53,890 bases of DNA. It comes from Ruminococcaceae bacterium UBA5295. Lineage in GTDB: Bacteria > Bacillota > Clostridia > Oscillospirales > Acutalibacteraceae. Shown here in pieces: positions 25,744 through 32,818 of the stretch. The first letter of the stretch is position 1. Each line of letters opens with the position of its first letter. A model generated the notes under the pieces. That model had not been told where the DNA came from. It ran no database searches and worked only from the letters and a program-made list of their open reading frames with translations. Location: contig DHSD01000023.1 in NCBI GenBank assembly GCA_002411365.1, forward strand, positions 1-53,890. The letters run 5' to 3'. Both the position numbers and the translations under genes were made by a program.

Positions 25744-25833
25744 ATGAAAGTCGTTGTTGTTAAAGGTTCAAAGTTCTGGAGCTTTGTGCTGCGCAGGATG
25801 TTTCACATTAAAAAGGATGAAACTGAAAAGTAA
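25744..25833 (+). CDS. spoVM: Stage V sporulation protein M (SpoVM)
   Basis: A 29-residue amphipathic peptide: MKVVVVKGSKFWSFVLRRM, then a charged tail. It aligns without gaps to B. subtilis SpoVM (known to begin MKFYTIKLPKFLGG), sharing Lys2, Lys7, Lys10 and Phe11 and the pattern of a membrane-surface helix. SpoVM coats the forespore membrane by sensing convex curvature and anchors SpoIVA, the coat base. The position directly after prpC-prkC-rsgA-thiN is the same as in B. subtilis. The conserved Pro9 is Ser here. GGGGGT lies 10 bases upstream of the ATG. Confidence 0.82.
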   Translation: MKVVVVKGSKFWSFVLRRMFHIKKDETEK

Positions 25834-25853
25834 ACTTTCTTGTTTTACACAAG

Positions 25854-25889
25854 AGGGCTGCTGCATTTTGTGTGCAGCAGCCCTTAATT
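25854..25889 (+). terminator. Rho-independent terminator after spoVM
   Basis: A perfect 12-bp GC-rich stem (25854-25865 with 2573-offset partner 25873-25884) with a 7-base loop, followed by TAATTTT. It closes the long transcript ending in spoVM. Confidence 0.8.
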
Positions 25890-25920
25890 TTAAGCCATGT
25901 GCGATGAAAAAAACATTTTC

Positions 25921-25949
25921 TTGCAAAACATACTGACCTTTGCTATAAT
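25921..25949 (+). promoter_or_regulatory. Sigma-A promoter for the folate transporter gene
   Basis: TTGCAA (25921-25926), a 17-base spacer and a perfect TATAAT (25944-25949), about 30 bases before the riboswitch. The spacing places the transcription start just upstream of the aptamer. Confidence 0.8.
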
Positions 25950-25979
25950 AAAAAAGTAAATCAATTTAATCAATCTATT

Positions 25980-26100
25980 GCAGAGTAGGTTCCTGTGCGT
26001 TGCACTGGTTCGAAACAGTGCTGAGTGCTGCCCGGACGGGGAGTTGTCGGGCGGACGAAAAGCTTTTTGCTTACGGTGCAGGTGCCGCATCCCGCTGCTG
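25980..26100 (+). promoter_or_regulatory. THF (folT-type) riboswitch
   Basis: The leader shows the sequence landmarks of the tetrahydrofolate aptamer: 5' AGAGTAGG followed by GTGCGTT (25982-26001), and at the 3' end CGGTGCAGGTGCCGCAT then CCCGCTGC (26074-26098), matching the known GGUG...UGCAUCCGCU end. GCAG at the 5' end can pair with CTGC at the 3' end to close P1. The two internal helices include GCACTG/CAGTGC (26002-26019) and GCCCGG.../...CGGGC (26030-26051). It lies between a promoter and a folate transporter gene. THF binding is expected to lower expression, probably by covering the ribosome binding site at 26136-26144; no terminator separates it from the gene. Confidence 0.88.
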
Positions 26101-26152
26101 CATATTAGAGCCGGCCTCTTATGCAGCGCAGCTGCAGGAAGGGGTCTTTCCT

Positions 26153-26719
26153 TTGAAAAAAACAAACTCCATTCGCCTGTCTATGCAAAATTTTGGCAAT
26201 ACCCACACGCTTGCCATATGTGGCATGTTTCTGGCACTGAAAATGGTACTGGGTACGTTCAGCATCCGTCTATCTAATATTTTATCAATAAGTTTTTCGT
26301 TTCTTGCCGTTGTGGCTGCTGGTGTCTTGTTTGGCCCAATGGTGGGAGGAATTTTCGGAGCTGCGGGTGATATCCTTTCGTATTTTCTCCATCCGGACGG
26401 CCCTTTTTTCTTAGGCTTTACGCTGAATGCTTTCCTTTCGGGATTCCTTTACGGTCTTATTCTTTACAAGAGGCCGGTGAAACTTTGGCGGGCTGTTTTT
26501 GCAAAGGCAGTTGTGACGGTTTTAATCAACTTTTTTCTGAATCCGCTGTGGCTTTCAATTTTGTACGGCAAGGCGTTTTTTGCTGTGATGTCGGTACGCT
26601 GGATAGCTGAATTGATTGAGTTTCCAGTTAACACTGCGTTGCTGTTTTTCCTATTGAAATTGCTGGATAAGACACGTATTACGCGAATAGTTCAGGAAAA
26701 ATGCTGCAAAAATTGCTGA
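26153..26719 (+). CDS. folT: Folate ECF transporter S component
   Basis: Substrate-binding membrane subunit of an energy-coupling-factor transporter for folates; it needs the shared EcfA-A'-T module, not encoded here. Starting at TTG 26153 it has 188 residues with about six membrane helices (LAICGMFLALKMVLGTFSI, LSISFSFLAVVAAGVLFGPM, GGIFGAAGDILSYF and others). The open frame extends to 26000, but that part lies inside the riboswitch, so the TTG after GGAAGGGG is the start. The riboswitch ligand supports folate as substrate. Confidence 0.9.
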   Translation: MKKTNSIRLSMQNFGNTHTLAICGMFLALKMVLGTFSIRLSNILSISFSFLAVVAAGVLFGPMVGGIFGAAGDILSYFLHPDGPFFLGFTLNAFLSGFLYGLILYKRPVKLWRAVFAKAVVTVLINFFLNPLWLSILYGKAFFAVMSVRWIAELIEFPVNTALLFFLLKLLDKTRITRIVQEKCCKNC

Positions 26720-26729
26720 TAAAGGAAGC

Positions 26730-26756
26730 AGCCGCAGACGTTTTTCGTCTGCGGCT
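26730..26756 (+). terminator. Hairpin between folT and rimM
   Basis: AGCCGCAGACG (26730-26740) pairs perfectly with CGTCTGCGGCT (26746-26756) across a TTTTT loop. It lacks a clean T tract (ACTTCT follows), so termination may be partial. Confidence 0.6.
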
Positions 26757-26783
26757 ACTTCTATAAGGAGTAAGGAGGAAAAA

Positions 26784-27302
26784 ATGTTTAAACAGTTCCT
26801 CGAAGCTGGAAAAATTGTTGGGACTCATGGCGTTCATGGTGAGCTTCGTGTAAATCCATGGTGCGATTCTGCCGAGTTCCTGAAACAGTTTCATATCTTG
26901 TACTTCGATGACAAAGGTGATATGCCTATAAAAGTTATTTCATCGCGTATGCAGAAAAAGCAGCTTTTTTTGCTGCTTGAAGGCATAGACACTGTTGAAG
27001 AGGCGGATGCCTGCCATGGAAAGATACTTTATCTTGACCGCAAAGACGCACATATCCCTCAAGGCCGCTATTTTATTCAGGATCTTATTGGCCTCGAGGT
27101 TTATGATGCCGACACGTTTGTCTATTATGGCACTTTGACGGATGTGCTGCGCACCGGTGCGAATGATGTCTACCAGGTAACTTCGCTTGACCGGAAAAAT
27201 TATCTGGTTCCTGCTATTGATTCCATCATTCGGACTATTGACCTCGGTAAAGGCAAGATGCTTATACGTCCTATAAAGGGGATTTTTGACGATGCGGATT
27301 GA
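26784..27302 (+). CDS. rimM: 16S rRNA processing protein RimM
   Basis: Assembly factor for the head of the 30S subunit that binds protein S19. The N-terminal domain begins with EAGKIVGTHGVHGELRVNPW, the family signature, and the C-terminal PRC-barrel has FIQDLIGLEVYD and VYQVTSLDRKNYLVPAI. 172 residues is the usual size. AAGGAGGAAAAA precedes the ATG. It overlaps trmD, a near universal pairing; rpsP and rplS, often adjacent, are not seen here. Confidence 0.95.
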   Translation: MFKQFLEAGKIVGTHGVHGELRVNPWCDSAEFLKQFHILYFDDKGDMPIKVISSRMQKKQLFLLLEGIDTVEEADACHGKILYLDRKDAHIPQGRYFIQDLIGLEVYDADTFVYYGTLTDVLRTGANDVYQVTSLDRKNYLVPAIDSIIRTIDLGKGKMLIRPIKGIFDDAD

Positions 27303-28041
27303 CCTGTTGACACTTTTCCCTGAAATGTGCGAGGCTGTGATGTCTGAAAGCATAATAGGCCGCGCGCGGCGGAAAGGCGCGGTGCAGATATGCTGCCATC
27401 AAATCCGCGATTATGCTTACGACAGGCACAAGCGGGTAGATGATTCGCCATTTGGCGGCGGTATGGGCATGCTGTTAAAAGCGGAACCCATAGCGCTTTG
27501 TATGGAAGACGTCATCCAGCACCTCGGCTGCAAGCCGCATACGGTTTTTCTTTCACCCGAAGGAAAAACGCTTACGCAGCAGCGTGTGCGCGAACTCTCT
27601 AACCTCAACGGGCTTATGCTTCTGTGCGGCCACTATGAGGGCGTTGATGAGCGTGTGCTTGAAGCTTATGTCGATGAAGAGGTATCGATAGGCGATTATG
27701 TTGTGACTGGCGGTGAGCTGCCGGCGCTTGTCCTTGTAGATGCTGTATGCCGCATGGTGCCGGGTGTGCTTGCCGATGATGAATGCTTCCAGATGGAAAG
27801 CCACTACGGCTCTTTGCTTGAGTATCCGCAGTATACACGCCCTGCCGTATGGCGCGGCCATGAAACTCCTCAGGTGCTGCTTTCAGGCGACCATGCGAAA
27901 GTGAAGAGATGGCGTAGGCAACAGTCATTGAAGATGACTTACAGGAAGCGACCTGAACTGCTGCGCTCGGCTGATTTGACTTCAGAAGAGCGGAATGGAA
28001 TCGGCCGATGGGAATATGGAATCCAGCCACATAAAGACTGA
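27292..28041 (+). CDS. trmD: tRNA (guanine37-N1)-methyltransferase
   Basis: Methylates G37 next to the anticodon, preventing frameshifts. The SPOUT trefoil-knot motifs are intact: DSPFGGGMGMLLKAEP (about residue 50), LCGHYEGVDERV (about 110) and SIGDYVVTGGELPALVL (about 130). The C-terminal domain contains HYGSLLEYPQYTRP. The ATG at 27292 overlaps the end of rimM; a TTG two codons earlier is less likely. About 249 residues is the normal length. Confidence 0.95.
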   Translation: MRIDLLTLFPEMCEAVMSESIIGRARRKGAVQICCHQIRDYAYDRHKRVDDSPFGGGMGMLLKAEPIALCMEDVIQHLGCKPHTVFLSPEGKTLTQQRVRELSNLNGLMLLCGHYEGVDERVLEAYVDEEVSIGDYVVTGGELPALVLVDAVCRMVPGVLADDECFQMESHYGSLLEYPQYTRPAVWRGHETPQVLLSGDHAKVKRWRRQQSLKMTYRKRPELLRSADLTSEERNGIGRWEYGIQPHKD

Positions 28042-28171
28042 TTTATACATTTTATGTGTGATATCATTTAGCAGAGGGCATAAAAACTTTCAACAATATT
28101 GGCATAATGCACAAAGAACGCCTGGCTACAGAAAGCCCATTAGGCTATCAATCTAAAATTTTGCAAATTTG

Positions 28172-28199
28172 TTGACGGTCTGCTCAGATGTGCTATAAT
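28172..28199 (+). promoter_or_regulatory. Sigma-A promoter for the HPr gene
   Basis: TTGACG (28172-28177), a 16-base spacer and a perfect TATAAT (28194-28199), 75 bases upstream of the ATG at 28275. The rest of the 233-bp gap after trmD shows no other clear signal. Confidence 0.75.
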
Positions 28200-28274
28200 T
28201 ACATTAAATATTTAATGATTATTGTATTTTGCTTTGTAGGCTATCCGCCTTTATTTTGTTAGGAGTGAATCGTC

Positions 28275-28538
28275 ATGTATGTGAAAGATGTGCTTGTTCA
28301 GAATCAGGTAGGGCTGCATGCCCGCCCAGCTACTTTCTTCATCCAGAAAGCGAACGAATATAAGTCTTCAATATGGGTGGAAAAAGAGGAAAGGCGAGTA
28401 AATGCCAAGAGCCTGCTTGGCGTGCTTTCTCTGGGAATTGTCGGAGGGACTACAATAAAGGTCATTGCGGATGGCTCCGATGAGAAAGATGCTGTTGACA
28501 GCCTTGTAAAACTGGTTCAGTCCGGTTTTACTGAGTAA
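28275..28538 (+). CDS. ptsH: Phosphocarrier protein HPr (or HPr-like)
   Basis: Small PTS carrier of 87 residues. The phosphate-accepting His lies in GLHARPAT (about His16), and the regulatory Ser in NAKSLLGVLSLG (about Ser47), the site used by HPr kinase in Firmicutes. Both are present, so it can act in sugar transport and in CcpA-type catabolite control. The gene stands alone with its own promoter and terminator, away from ptsI. A Crh-type role is less likely because the active His is kept. Confidence 0.9.
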   Translation: MYVKDVLVQNQVGLHARPATFFIQKANEYKSSIWVEKEERRVNAKSLLGVLSLGIVGGTTIKVIADGSDEKDAVDSLVKLVQSGFTE

Positions 28539-28553
28539 CTGGCTGTGGGCGTC

Positions 28554-28579
28554 GGCACCGCTTTTGCGGTGCCTTTTTT
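28554..28579 (+). terminator. Rho-independent terminator after the HPr gene
   Basis: GGCACCGC (28554-28561), TTTT loop, GCGGTGCC (28566-28573), then a run of T. A strong and typical terminator. Confidence 0.9.
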
Positions 28580-28664
28580 ATAGCACAATATTGTTTTTGA
28601 CGGTTTTTCATATGGCGTTCATGCGCTTTTTGGTGTAATATGTTTGCGGAAGGGATGAGCGGAA

Positions 28665-30524
28665 TTGACGGAGCATGAAAAGCATATCAAAGAACTGCGT
28701 GCCCGTGCTATGCGTCTCCCTCTGCACCCGGGTGTTTACCTCATGCACGACAAGTTTGGGAAAATCATTTACATTGGCAAGGCAAAAGCGCTGAAAAACC
28801 GTGTGAGCCAGTATTTTGGCTCTGAAAAGAACCACGACAACAAAGTGCGGCAGATGGTAGCCCATGTCGACTGGTTCGAATATATACTTACCGACAGCGA
28901 GTTTGAGGCGTTGATACTTGAATGCAGCCTTATAAAGCAGTATAGGCCGAAGTATAACATTCTTCTGAAAGATGACAAGGGCTACAGCTATATCCGTGTC
29001 AGCCCACGGCCGTGGGCGAGGATTTCGGAGGCTAAGCAGAAGGCTGATGATGGCGCAGAATATATAGGCCCTTATATCAGTGGATGGTCTGTTAAACAGT
29101 CTGTGGAAGAGGCGCAGCGCATTTTCCTTTTGCCGACGTGCACGCGGCGTTTTCCGCAGGATATGGGCAAAGGCAGGCCGTGCCTTAATTATTATATCAG
29201 GCAGTGCAGTGCCCCATGCCGTGGGAAAATTACCGAAGAGGAATACAATGAAGCTGTGCAGGATGCGCTCGATTTTCTCCGCGGGGGCAGCACTGAAAGT
29301 GTGCGCAGGCTTACGGAAAAAATGAAAGACGCTGCCGAAAACCTCAAGTTTGAGCGCGCGGCGCATATCCGCGACAGGCTTATGGCAATACGGCGCATGG
29401 GTGCAAAACAGAAAGTCGTGGAGTCTAAGATCCGTGAGCAGGACGTAATTGCGCTTACACAGGGAACAGGGCGAAGCTGCTTTGAAGTCTTCAGGTTTAC
29501 GGCCGGGCGGCTGACAGACCGCGAAACGTTTTTTATGGGCGAGACGGGAAACCCCAAAGCGGCGCGCGGCGAATTCATTGAGCGCTATTATTCTATGCGT
29601 GACCGCATTCCGCCGCGCGTGACGCTTGATGCCCCTGCCGACGGCCAGAACCTGCTCTCGCAGTGGCTTACGGAGAAGGCCGGGCACAAAGTTCTTCTCA
29701 CTGTACCGCAGAAGGGCGAGCAGGCTGACCTTGCAAAAATGTGCCGCAGCAATGCGGCAGAGCAGCTTGCCCAGACTATAGGGAGGACATGGAAGGAAAC
29801 AGCTGCCCTCGATGAGCTTGCCAGCCTTCTCGGCCTTCAGAAACCGCCTGAATACATTGAAGCGTATGATATTTCAAACCTTGCAGGCGGCGACAATGTT
29901 GGTGGCATGGTCGTTTTTCAGAACGGCAGACCGCTGCGCTCAGCGTACCGCAGGTTTAAAATAAAGACGGTAATTGGGCAGGATGATTACGCCTCAATGC
30001 GTGAGGTCATTTCGCGCCGTCTTGGTGAGTATGGCAGAAACAAAGGCAGCGGTGAAGGCTTTGGGCGACTTCCAGACCTTATACTGCTTGACGGTGGTCG
30101 CGGCCATGTTGCATCTGTGCAGCCTGTGCTTGATGCCGCCGGCGTGAATATTCCACTTTTTGGCATGGTGAAGGACAACAAGCACAGGACGCGCGCAATC
30201 GCAAAAAATGGCGGGGAAATTGCGATAAACTCAAACAGAAGTGCATTTACGCTTATTTCGACGATACAGGAAGAAGTCCACAGGTTTGCCATAGGCTATC
30301 ACCGCAGTCTCAGAAGGAAACACTCGATTTCGTCTACGCTGCTTTCAATAAGCGGCATAGGCCCAACGCGGGCAAAGTCCTTGCTGAAACAGTTCCGCAC
30401 GATTGACGCCATCAGCCATGCAGACTTAGAAGAGCTTGCCAATACGCCGGAGATAACGGAACCTGCTGCGCAGAGCGTTTATGACTATTTCCACTCTGAA
30501 ACACAGAAGGATACAGACAGTTGA
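28665..30524 (+). CDS. uvrC: Excinuclease ABC subunit C
   Basis: Makes the two incisions in nucleotide excision repair. The N-terminal GIY-YIG nuclease (GVYLMHDKFGKIIYIGKAKA, about residues 24-43) makes the 3' cut. The UVR domain that binds UvrB is near residues 217-240 (LKFERAAHIRDRL). The RNase H-like 5' nuclease includes YDISNLAGGDNVGGMVVF and ILLDGGRGHV. Helix-hairpin-helix motifs close the protein (SISGIGPTRAKSLLKQF). 619 residues is normal. The start is TTG at 28665 after GAGCGGA. Confidence 0.95.
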   Translation: MTEHEKHIKELRARAMRLPLHPGVYLMHDKFGKIIYIGKAKALKNRVSQYFGSEKNHDNKVRQMVAHVDWFEYILTDSEFEALILECSLIKQYRPKYNILLKDDKGYSYIRVSPRPWARISEAKQKADDGAEYIGPYISGWSVKQSVEEAQRIFLLPTCTRRFPQDMGKGRPCLNYYIRQCSAPCRGKITEEEYNEAVQDALDFLRGGSTESVRRLTEKMKDAAENLKFERAAHIRDRLMAIRRMGAKQKVVESKIREQDVIALTQGTGRSCFEVFRFTAGRLTDRETFFMGETGNPKAARGEFIERYYSMRDRIPPRVTLDAPADGQNLLSQWLTEKAGHKVLLTVPQKGEQADLAKMCRSNAAEQLAQTIGRTWKETAALDELASLLGLQKPPEYIEAYDISNLAGGDNVGGMVVFQNGRPLRSAYRRFKIKTVIGQDDYASMREVISRRLGEYGRNKGSGEGFGRLPDLILLDGGRGHVASVQPVLDAAGVNIPLFGMVKDNKHRTRAIAKNGGEIAINSNRSAFTLISTIQEEVHRFAIGYHRSLRRKHSISSTLLSISGIGPTRAKSLLKQFRTIDAISHADLEELANTPEITEPAAQSVYDYFHSETQKDTDS

Positions 30525-30593
30525 CAGCATTTGCAGTTCATGGGATAATAAAGTCATTGTGGGGTTAGAAATTTTATCTAAGGTGGTTAATCT

Positions 30594-31166
30594 ATGAGAG
30601 TCATAACCGGAACGGCGCGGGGAAAACGCCTTGAGACAAGAAATGGGAAAGCCGTGCGCCCTACGCCGGAACGGGTTAAAGAGGCGCTTTTCAGCATAAT
30701 ACAGTTTGAAATTGAAGGCAGGCGCGTACTCGACCTTTTTGCGGGTTCGGGCCAGCTAGGCATTGAAGCGCTCAGCCGCGGAGCGAAACAGACAGTTTTT
30801 GTAGATTCGAGCAGGGAATCGGCAGACGTTGTCCGCAGAAATGTAGAATTGTGCGGATTTCAGGACTCAGCGGAAATTGTAAACATGGATTTTGCCGCCT
30901 ATTTGACGAGAAATACTGAAAAATTCGATATTGCATTTCTTGACCCGCCTTACCGGACCGGCATTTTAGAGCGTGCTCTGCCGCTTGCTGCCGAACACAT
31001 GAACAAGGGCGGGACTATTGTCTGCGAAAACCCGTCGGATGAGGCCATGATGGATTCTGCTGGTGATTTCAGGTGCGTCAGGTCTTACCGTTATGGAAAA
31101 ATTATCTTAACACTTTACCGTCGGAAGGATGTGATTACGGGATGGAAAAATCCGGAGCAAAAATAG
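30594..31166 (+). CDS. rsmD: 16S rRNA m2G966 methyltransferase
   Basis: Methylates guanine 966 of 16S rRNA. Begins MRVITGTARGKRL, typical of RsmD. It has the SAM-binding DLFAGSGQLGIEALSRGA (about residue 47) and the catalytic DPPY in FLDPPYRTG (about residue 120). 190 residues is normal. GGTGG precedes the ATG. It overlaps coaD by 25 bases, the usual pairing. Confidence 0.94.
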   Translation: MRVITGTARGKRLETRNGKAVRPTPERVKEALFSIIQFEIEGRRVLDLFAGSGQLGIEALSRGAKQTVFVDSSRESADVVRRNVELCGFQDSAEIVNMDFAAYLTRNTEKFDIAFLDPPYRTGILERALPLAAEHMNKGGTIVCENPSDEAMMDSAGDFRCVRSYRYGKIILTLYRRKDVITGWKNPEQK

Positions 31167-31660
31167 CGATCTGCCCGGGCAGCTTCGACCCGGTCACTAT
31201 TGGGCATATGGATATTATCAACCGCGCACGCAAAATATTTGACCACATTATTGTAGCTGTTCTTGTAAATCCTGAAAAACATGCTGCATTTACGCTCGAA
31301 GAGCGTATCGACTTGCTTAAGCGATGCACAAAGGGAATGGATGATATTGAAGTTGTCGGTTTCGACGGCCTTCTAGCAGATTATGCAAAGATACGCAATG
31401 CGACTGCTATAGTTAAGGGTCTCCGCGCAATGTCTGACTTTGAGTATGAGTTCCAGATGGCGCTTATAAACAAAAAGCTTAATCCGGACCTTGAGACCGT
31501 TTACCTCAACACTACAGCGGAAAACATGTTTTTAAGCTCAAGCGGCGTAAAGCAGGTAGCAAGTTTTGGCGGTGACATTTCAAATTTTGTTCCGGAGTGT
31601 ATCCTTGATGACATCAAAGAACGCCTGTGTACAGGAGGTAAGAAAAATGAGCGTGGATGA
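31142..31660 (+). CDS. coaD: Phosphopantetheine adenylyltransferase
   Basis: Adds AMP to phosphopantetheine to make dephospho-CoA. The nucleotidyltransferase motif is PGSFDPVTIGHMDII (about residue 11), and the C-terminal substrate region is LSSSGVKQVASFGGD (about residue 128). The frame is open to 31073, but the ATG at 31142 after GGAAGGATG gives the normal N-terminus and 172 residues. Overlaps both rsmD and the next gene. Confidence 0.94.
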   Translation: MEKSGAKIAICPGSFDPVTIGHMDIINRARKIFDHIIVAVLVNPEKHAAFTLEERIDLLKRCTKGMDDIEVVGFDGLLADYAKIRNATAIVKGLRAMSDFEYEFQMALINKKLNPDLETVYLNTTAENMFLSSSGVKQVASFGGDISNFVPECILDDIKERLCTGGKKNERG

Positions 31661-32117
31661 TCTGATTGATGAACTGTATAATATGGTTGAAAAAGCATGG
31701 AGCCTTCCCATGAGCCATGGCAAAGCAGTGCTCGATGGTGAAGAGGTGCGCCAGATACTTGATGAAATGCGTGAAATGCTGCCGCAGGAAATACATCAGG
31801 CAAAGGCAATAGTTGCCGACCGCACACAGATACTTGCCGATGCGAAGCGTGAAGCGGACACTACTGTGCGTGTTGCGCAGGAGCGCGCCAAAGCAATGGT
31901 GGCGAAAGATGAGATAGTCCATCAGGCTCAGGAGCGCGCCAATGATATTATGAGCCAGGCGCAGTCTAAATCACGTGAAATGCGCCGCGCTACAAACGAC
32001 TATGTTGATGACCTTATGAGACGCACCGAAGACGCAATGGCTCAGTTACTCACTGAGACGCGGAAAGTGCAGAAGGGAATTAAGGCTTCGCAGCATTCAG
32101 TGCCGCAAAAGCCGTAA
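31647..32117 (+). CDS. Coiled-coil protein of the DivIVA/ATPase-subunit-like type encoded after coaD
   Basis: A 156-residue soluble protein made largely of charged helix from about residue 28 onwards (VRQILDEMREMLPQEIHQAK and similar Ala/Glu/Arg-rich heptads), so a long coiled coil is predicted. Such proteins occur regularly after coaD in Clostridia and are often named DivIVA-like or V-ATPase subunit H-like on weak similarity. The start at ATG 31647 is set by AGGAGGT. Function is not established; a scaffold role at the cell pole or septum would be a guess. Confidence 0.7.
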   Translation: MSVDDLIDELYNMVEKAWSLPMSHGKAVLDGEEVRQILDEMREMLPQEIHQAKAIVADRTQILADAKREADTTVRVAQERAKAMVAKDEIVHQAQERANDIMSQAQSKSREMRRATNDYVDDLMRRTEDAMAQLLTETRKVQKGIKASQHSVPQKP

Positions 32118-32174
32118 TAACGGCAGTTTTGTAAAACCGTAAAATACAAAAAAAGGAATTTATGTAAAATATTC

Positions 32175-32207
32175 TTACGCCACAACATATAGTGGCGTAA
32201 TTTTTTT
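32175..32207 (+). terminator. Rho-independent terminator before the dcw cluster
   Basis: TTACGCCAC (32175-32183) pairs with GTGGCGTAA (32192-32200), followed by seven T. It separates the coaD transcript from the mraZ promoter. Confidence 0.9.
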
Positions 32208-32285
32208 GTCTGATTTCCGGAAGCAAATATAGTATAATTGCAGCCCCAATAATTTCCAAATGAGCAATATCTACAAAATAAAAAG

Positions 32286-32314
32286 TTGCAATTCCATTAA
32301 AGATAGGCTATAAT
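32286..32314 (+). promoter_or_regulatory. Sigma-A promoter of the dcw cluster
   Basis: TTGCAA (32286-32291), a 17-base spacer and a perfect TATAAT (32309-32314). The MraZ boxes lie just downstream. Confidence 0.8.
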
Positions 32315-32321
32315 GTTCCAC

Positions 32322-32360
32322 AAAGTGGTGAAAGGTGGAGGCTTGAAGCACAAAGTGGAT
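32322..32360 (+). promoter_or_regulatory. MraZ operator repeats
   Basis: Three GTGG boxes in an A-rich setting: AAAGTGGTG (32322-32330), AAGGTGGAG (32332-32340) and AAAGTGGAT (32352-32360). Their GTGG cores start at 32325, 32335 and 32355, an exact 10-bp phase with one position vacant. MraZ is known to bind such repeats before its own gene, so self-repression is likely. Confidence 0.75.
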
Positions 32361-32388
32361 AAGCGTTGCTTCGGCCGAAAAAAAACCT

Positions 32389-32808
32389 ATGCTAATTGGT
32401 GAGTATCAACATAATATTGACCCCAAAGGCAGAGTGATTGTTCCGTCTAAGTTTCGGGAAGACCTTGGGGATTGCTTTTACATTACCAAAGGGCTTGATG
32501 GCTGCCTTTTTGTGCTTTCACCTGAAGGCTGGAACAACCTGCAGGGGAAGATAAGCTCCATGCCACTTTCAAAAGCGCGCGGCCTGCAGCGCTTCTTTTT
32601 TGCTGGTGCTGTTGAAGCTGTGCCGGACAAGCAGGGCCGTATCCTGATTCCGCAGAGCCTGAGAACTTACGCTGGCCTTACAAAAAATATTACATTTATC
32701 GGCGCATCCAGCCGGGCAGAAATATGGGATTCCGCAAAGTGGAGTGCCTTTAATGCGTCACTGACTCAGGAAAGCATTGCCGAAGTAATGGATGAGCTGG
32801 ATTTTTAG
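32389..32808 (+). CDS. mraZ: Transcriptional regulator MraZ
   Basis: A DNA-binding protein of 139 residues that represses its own operon, here the dcw cluster. It has two AbrB-like half domains, each with a DxxGR signature: DPKGRVIVPSKFR (about residue 11) and DKQGRILIPQSLR (about residue 80). It starts MLIGEYQHNID, as in other Firmicutes. No Shine-Dalgarno sequence is visible before the ATG; the leader is A-rich. Followed by rsmH 10 bases later. Confidence 0.94.
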   Translation: MLIGEYQHNIDPKGRVIVPSKFREDLGDCFYITKGLDGCLFVLSPEGWNNLQGKISSMPLSKARGLQRFFFAGAVEAVPDKQGRILIPQSLRTYAGLTKNITFIGASSRAEIWDSAKWSAFNASLTQESIAEVMDELDF

Positions 32809-32818
32809 GAGTGAATAA

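Noticed and set aside
26007..26020. GGTTCGAAA resembling a tRNA T-arm
   Set aside because: No acceptor stem or anticodon arm fits; the bases are part of the THF riboswitch.
28608..29687. 359-codon open frame on the - strand
   Set aside because: It lies opposite uvrC, whose nuclease and UVR motifs are complete. The antisense product has no recognisable domain and no ribosome binding site.
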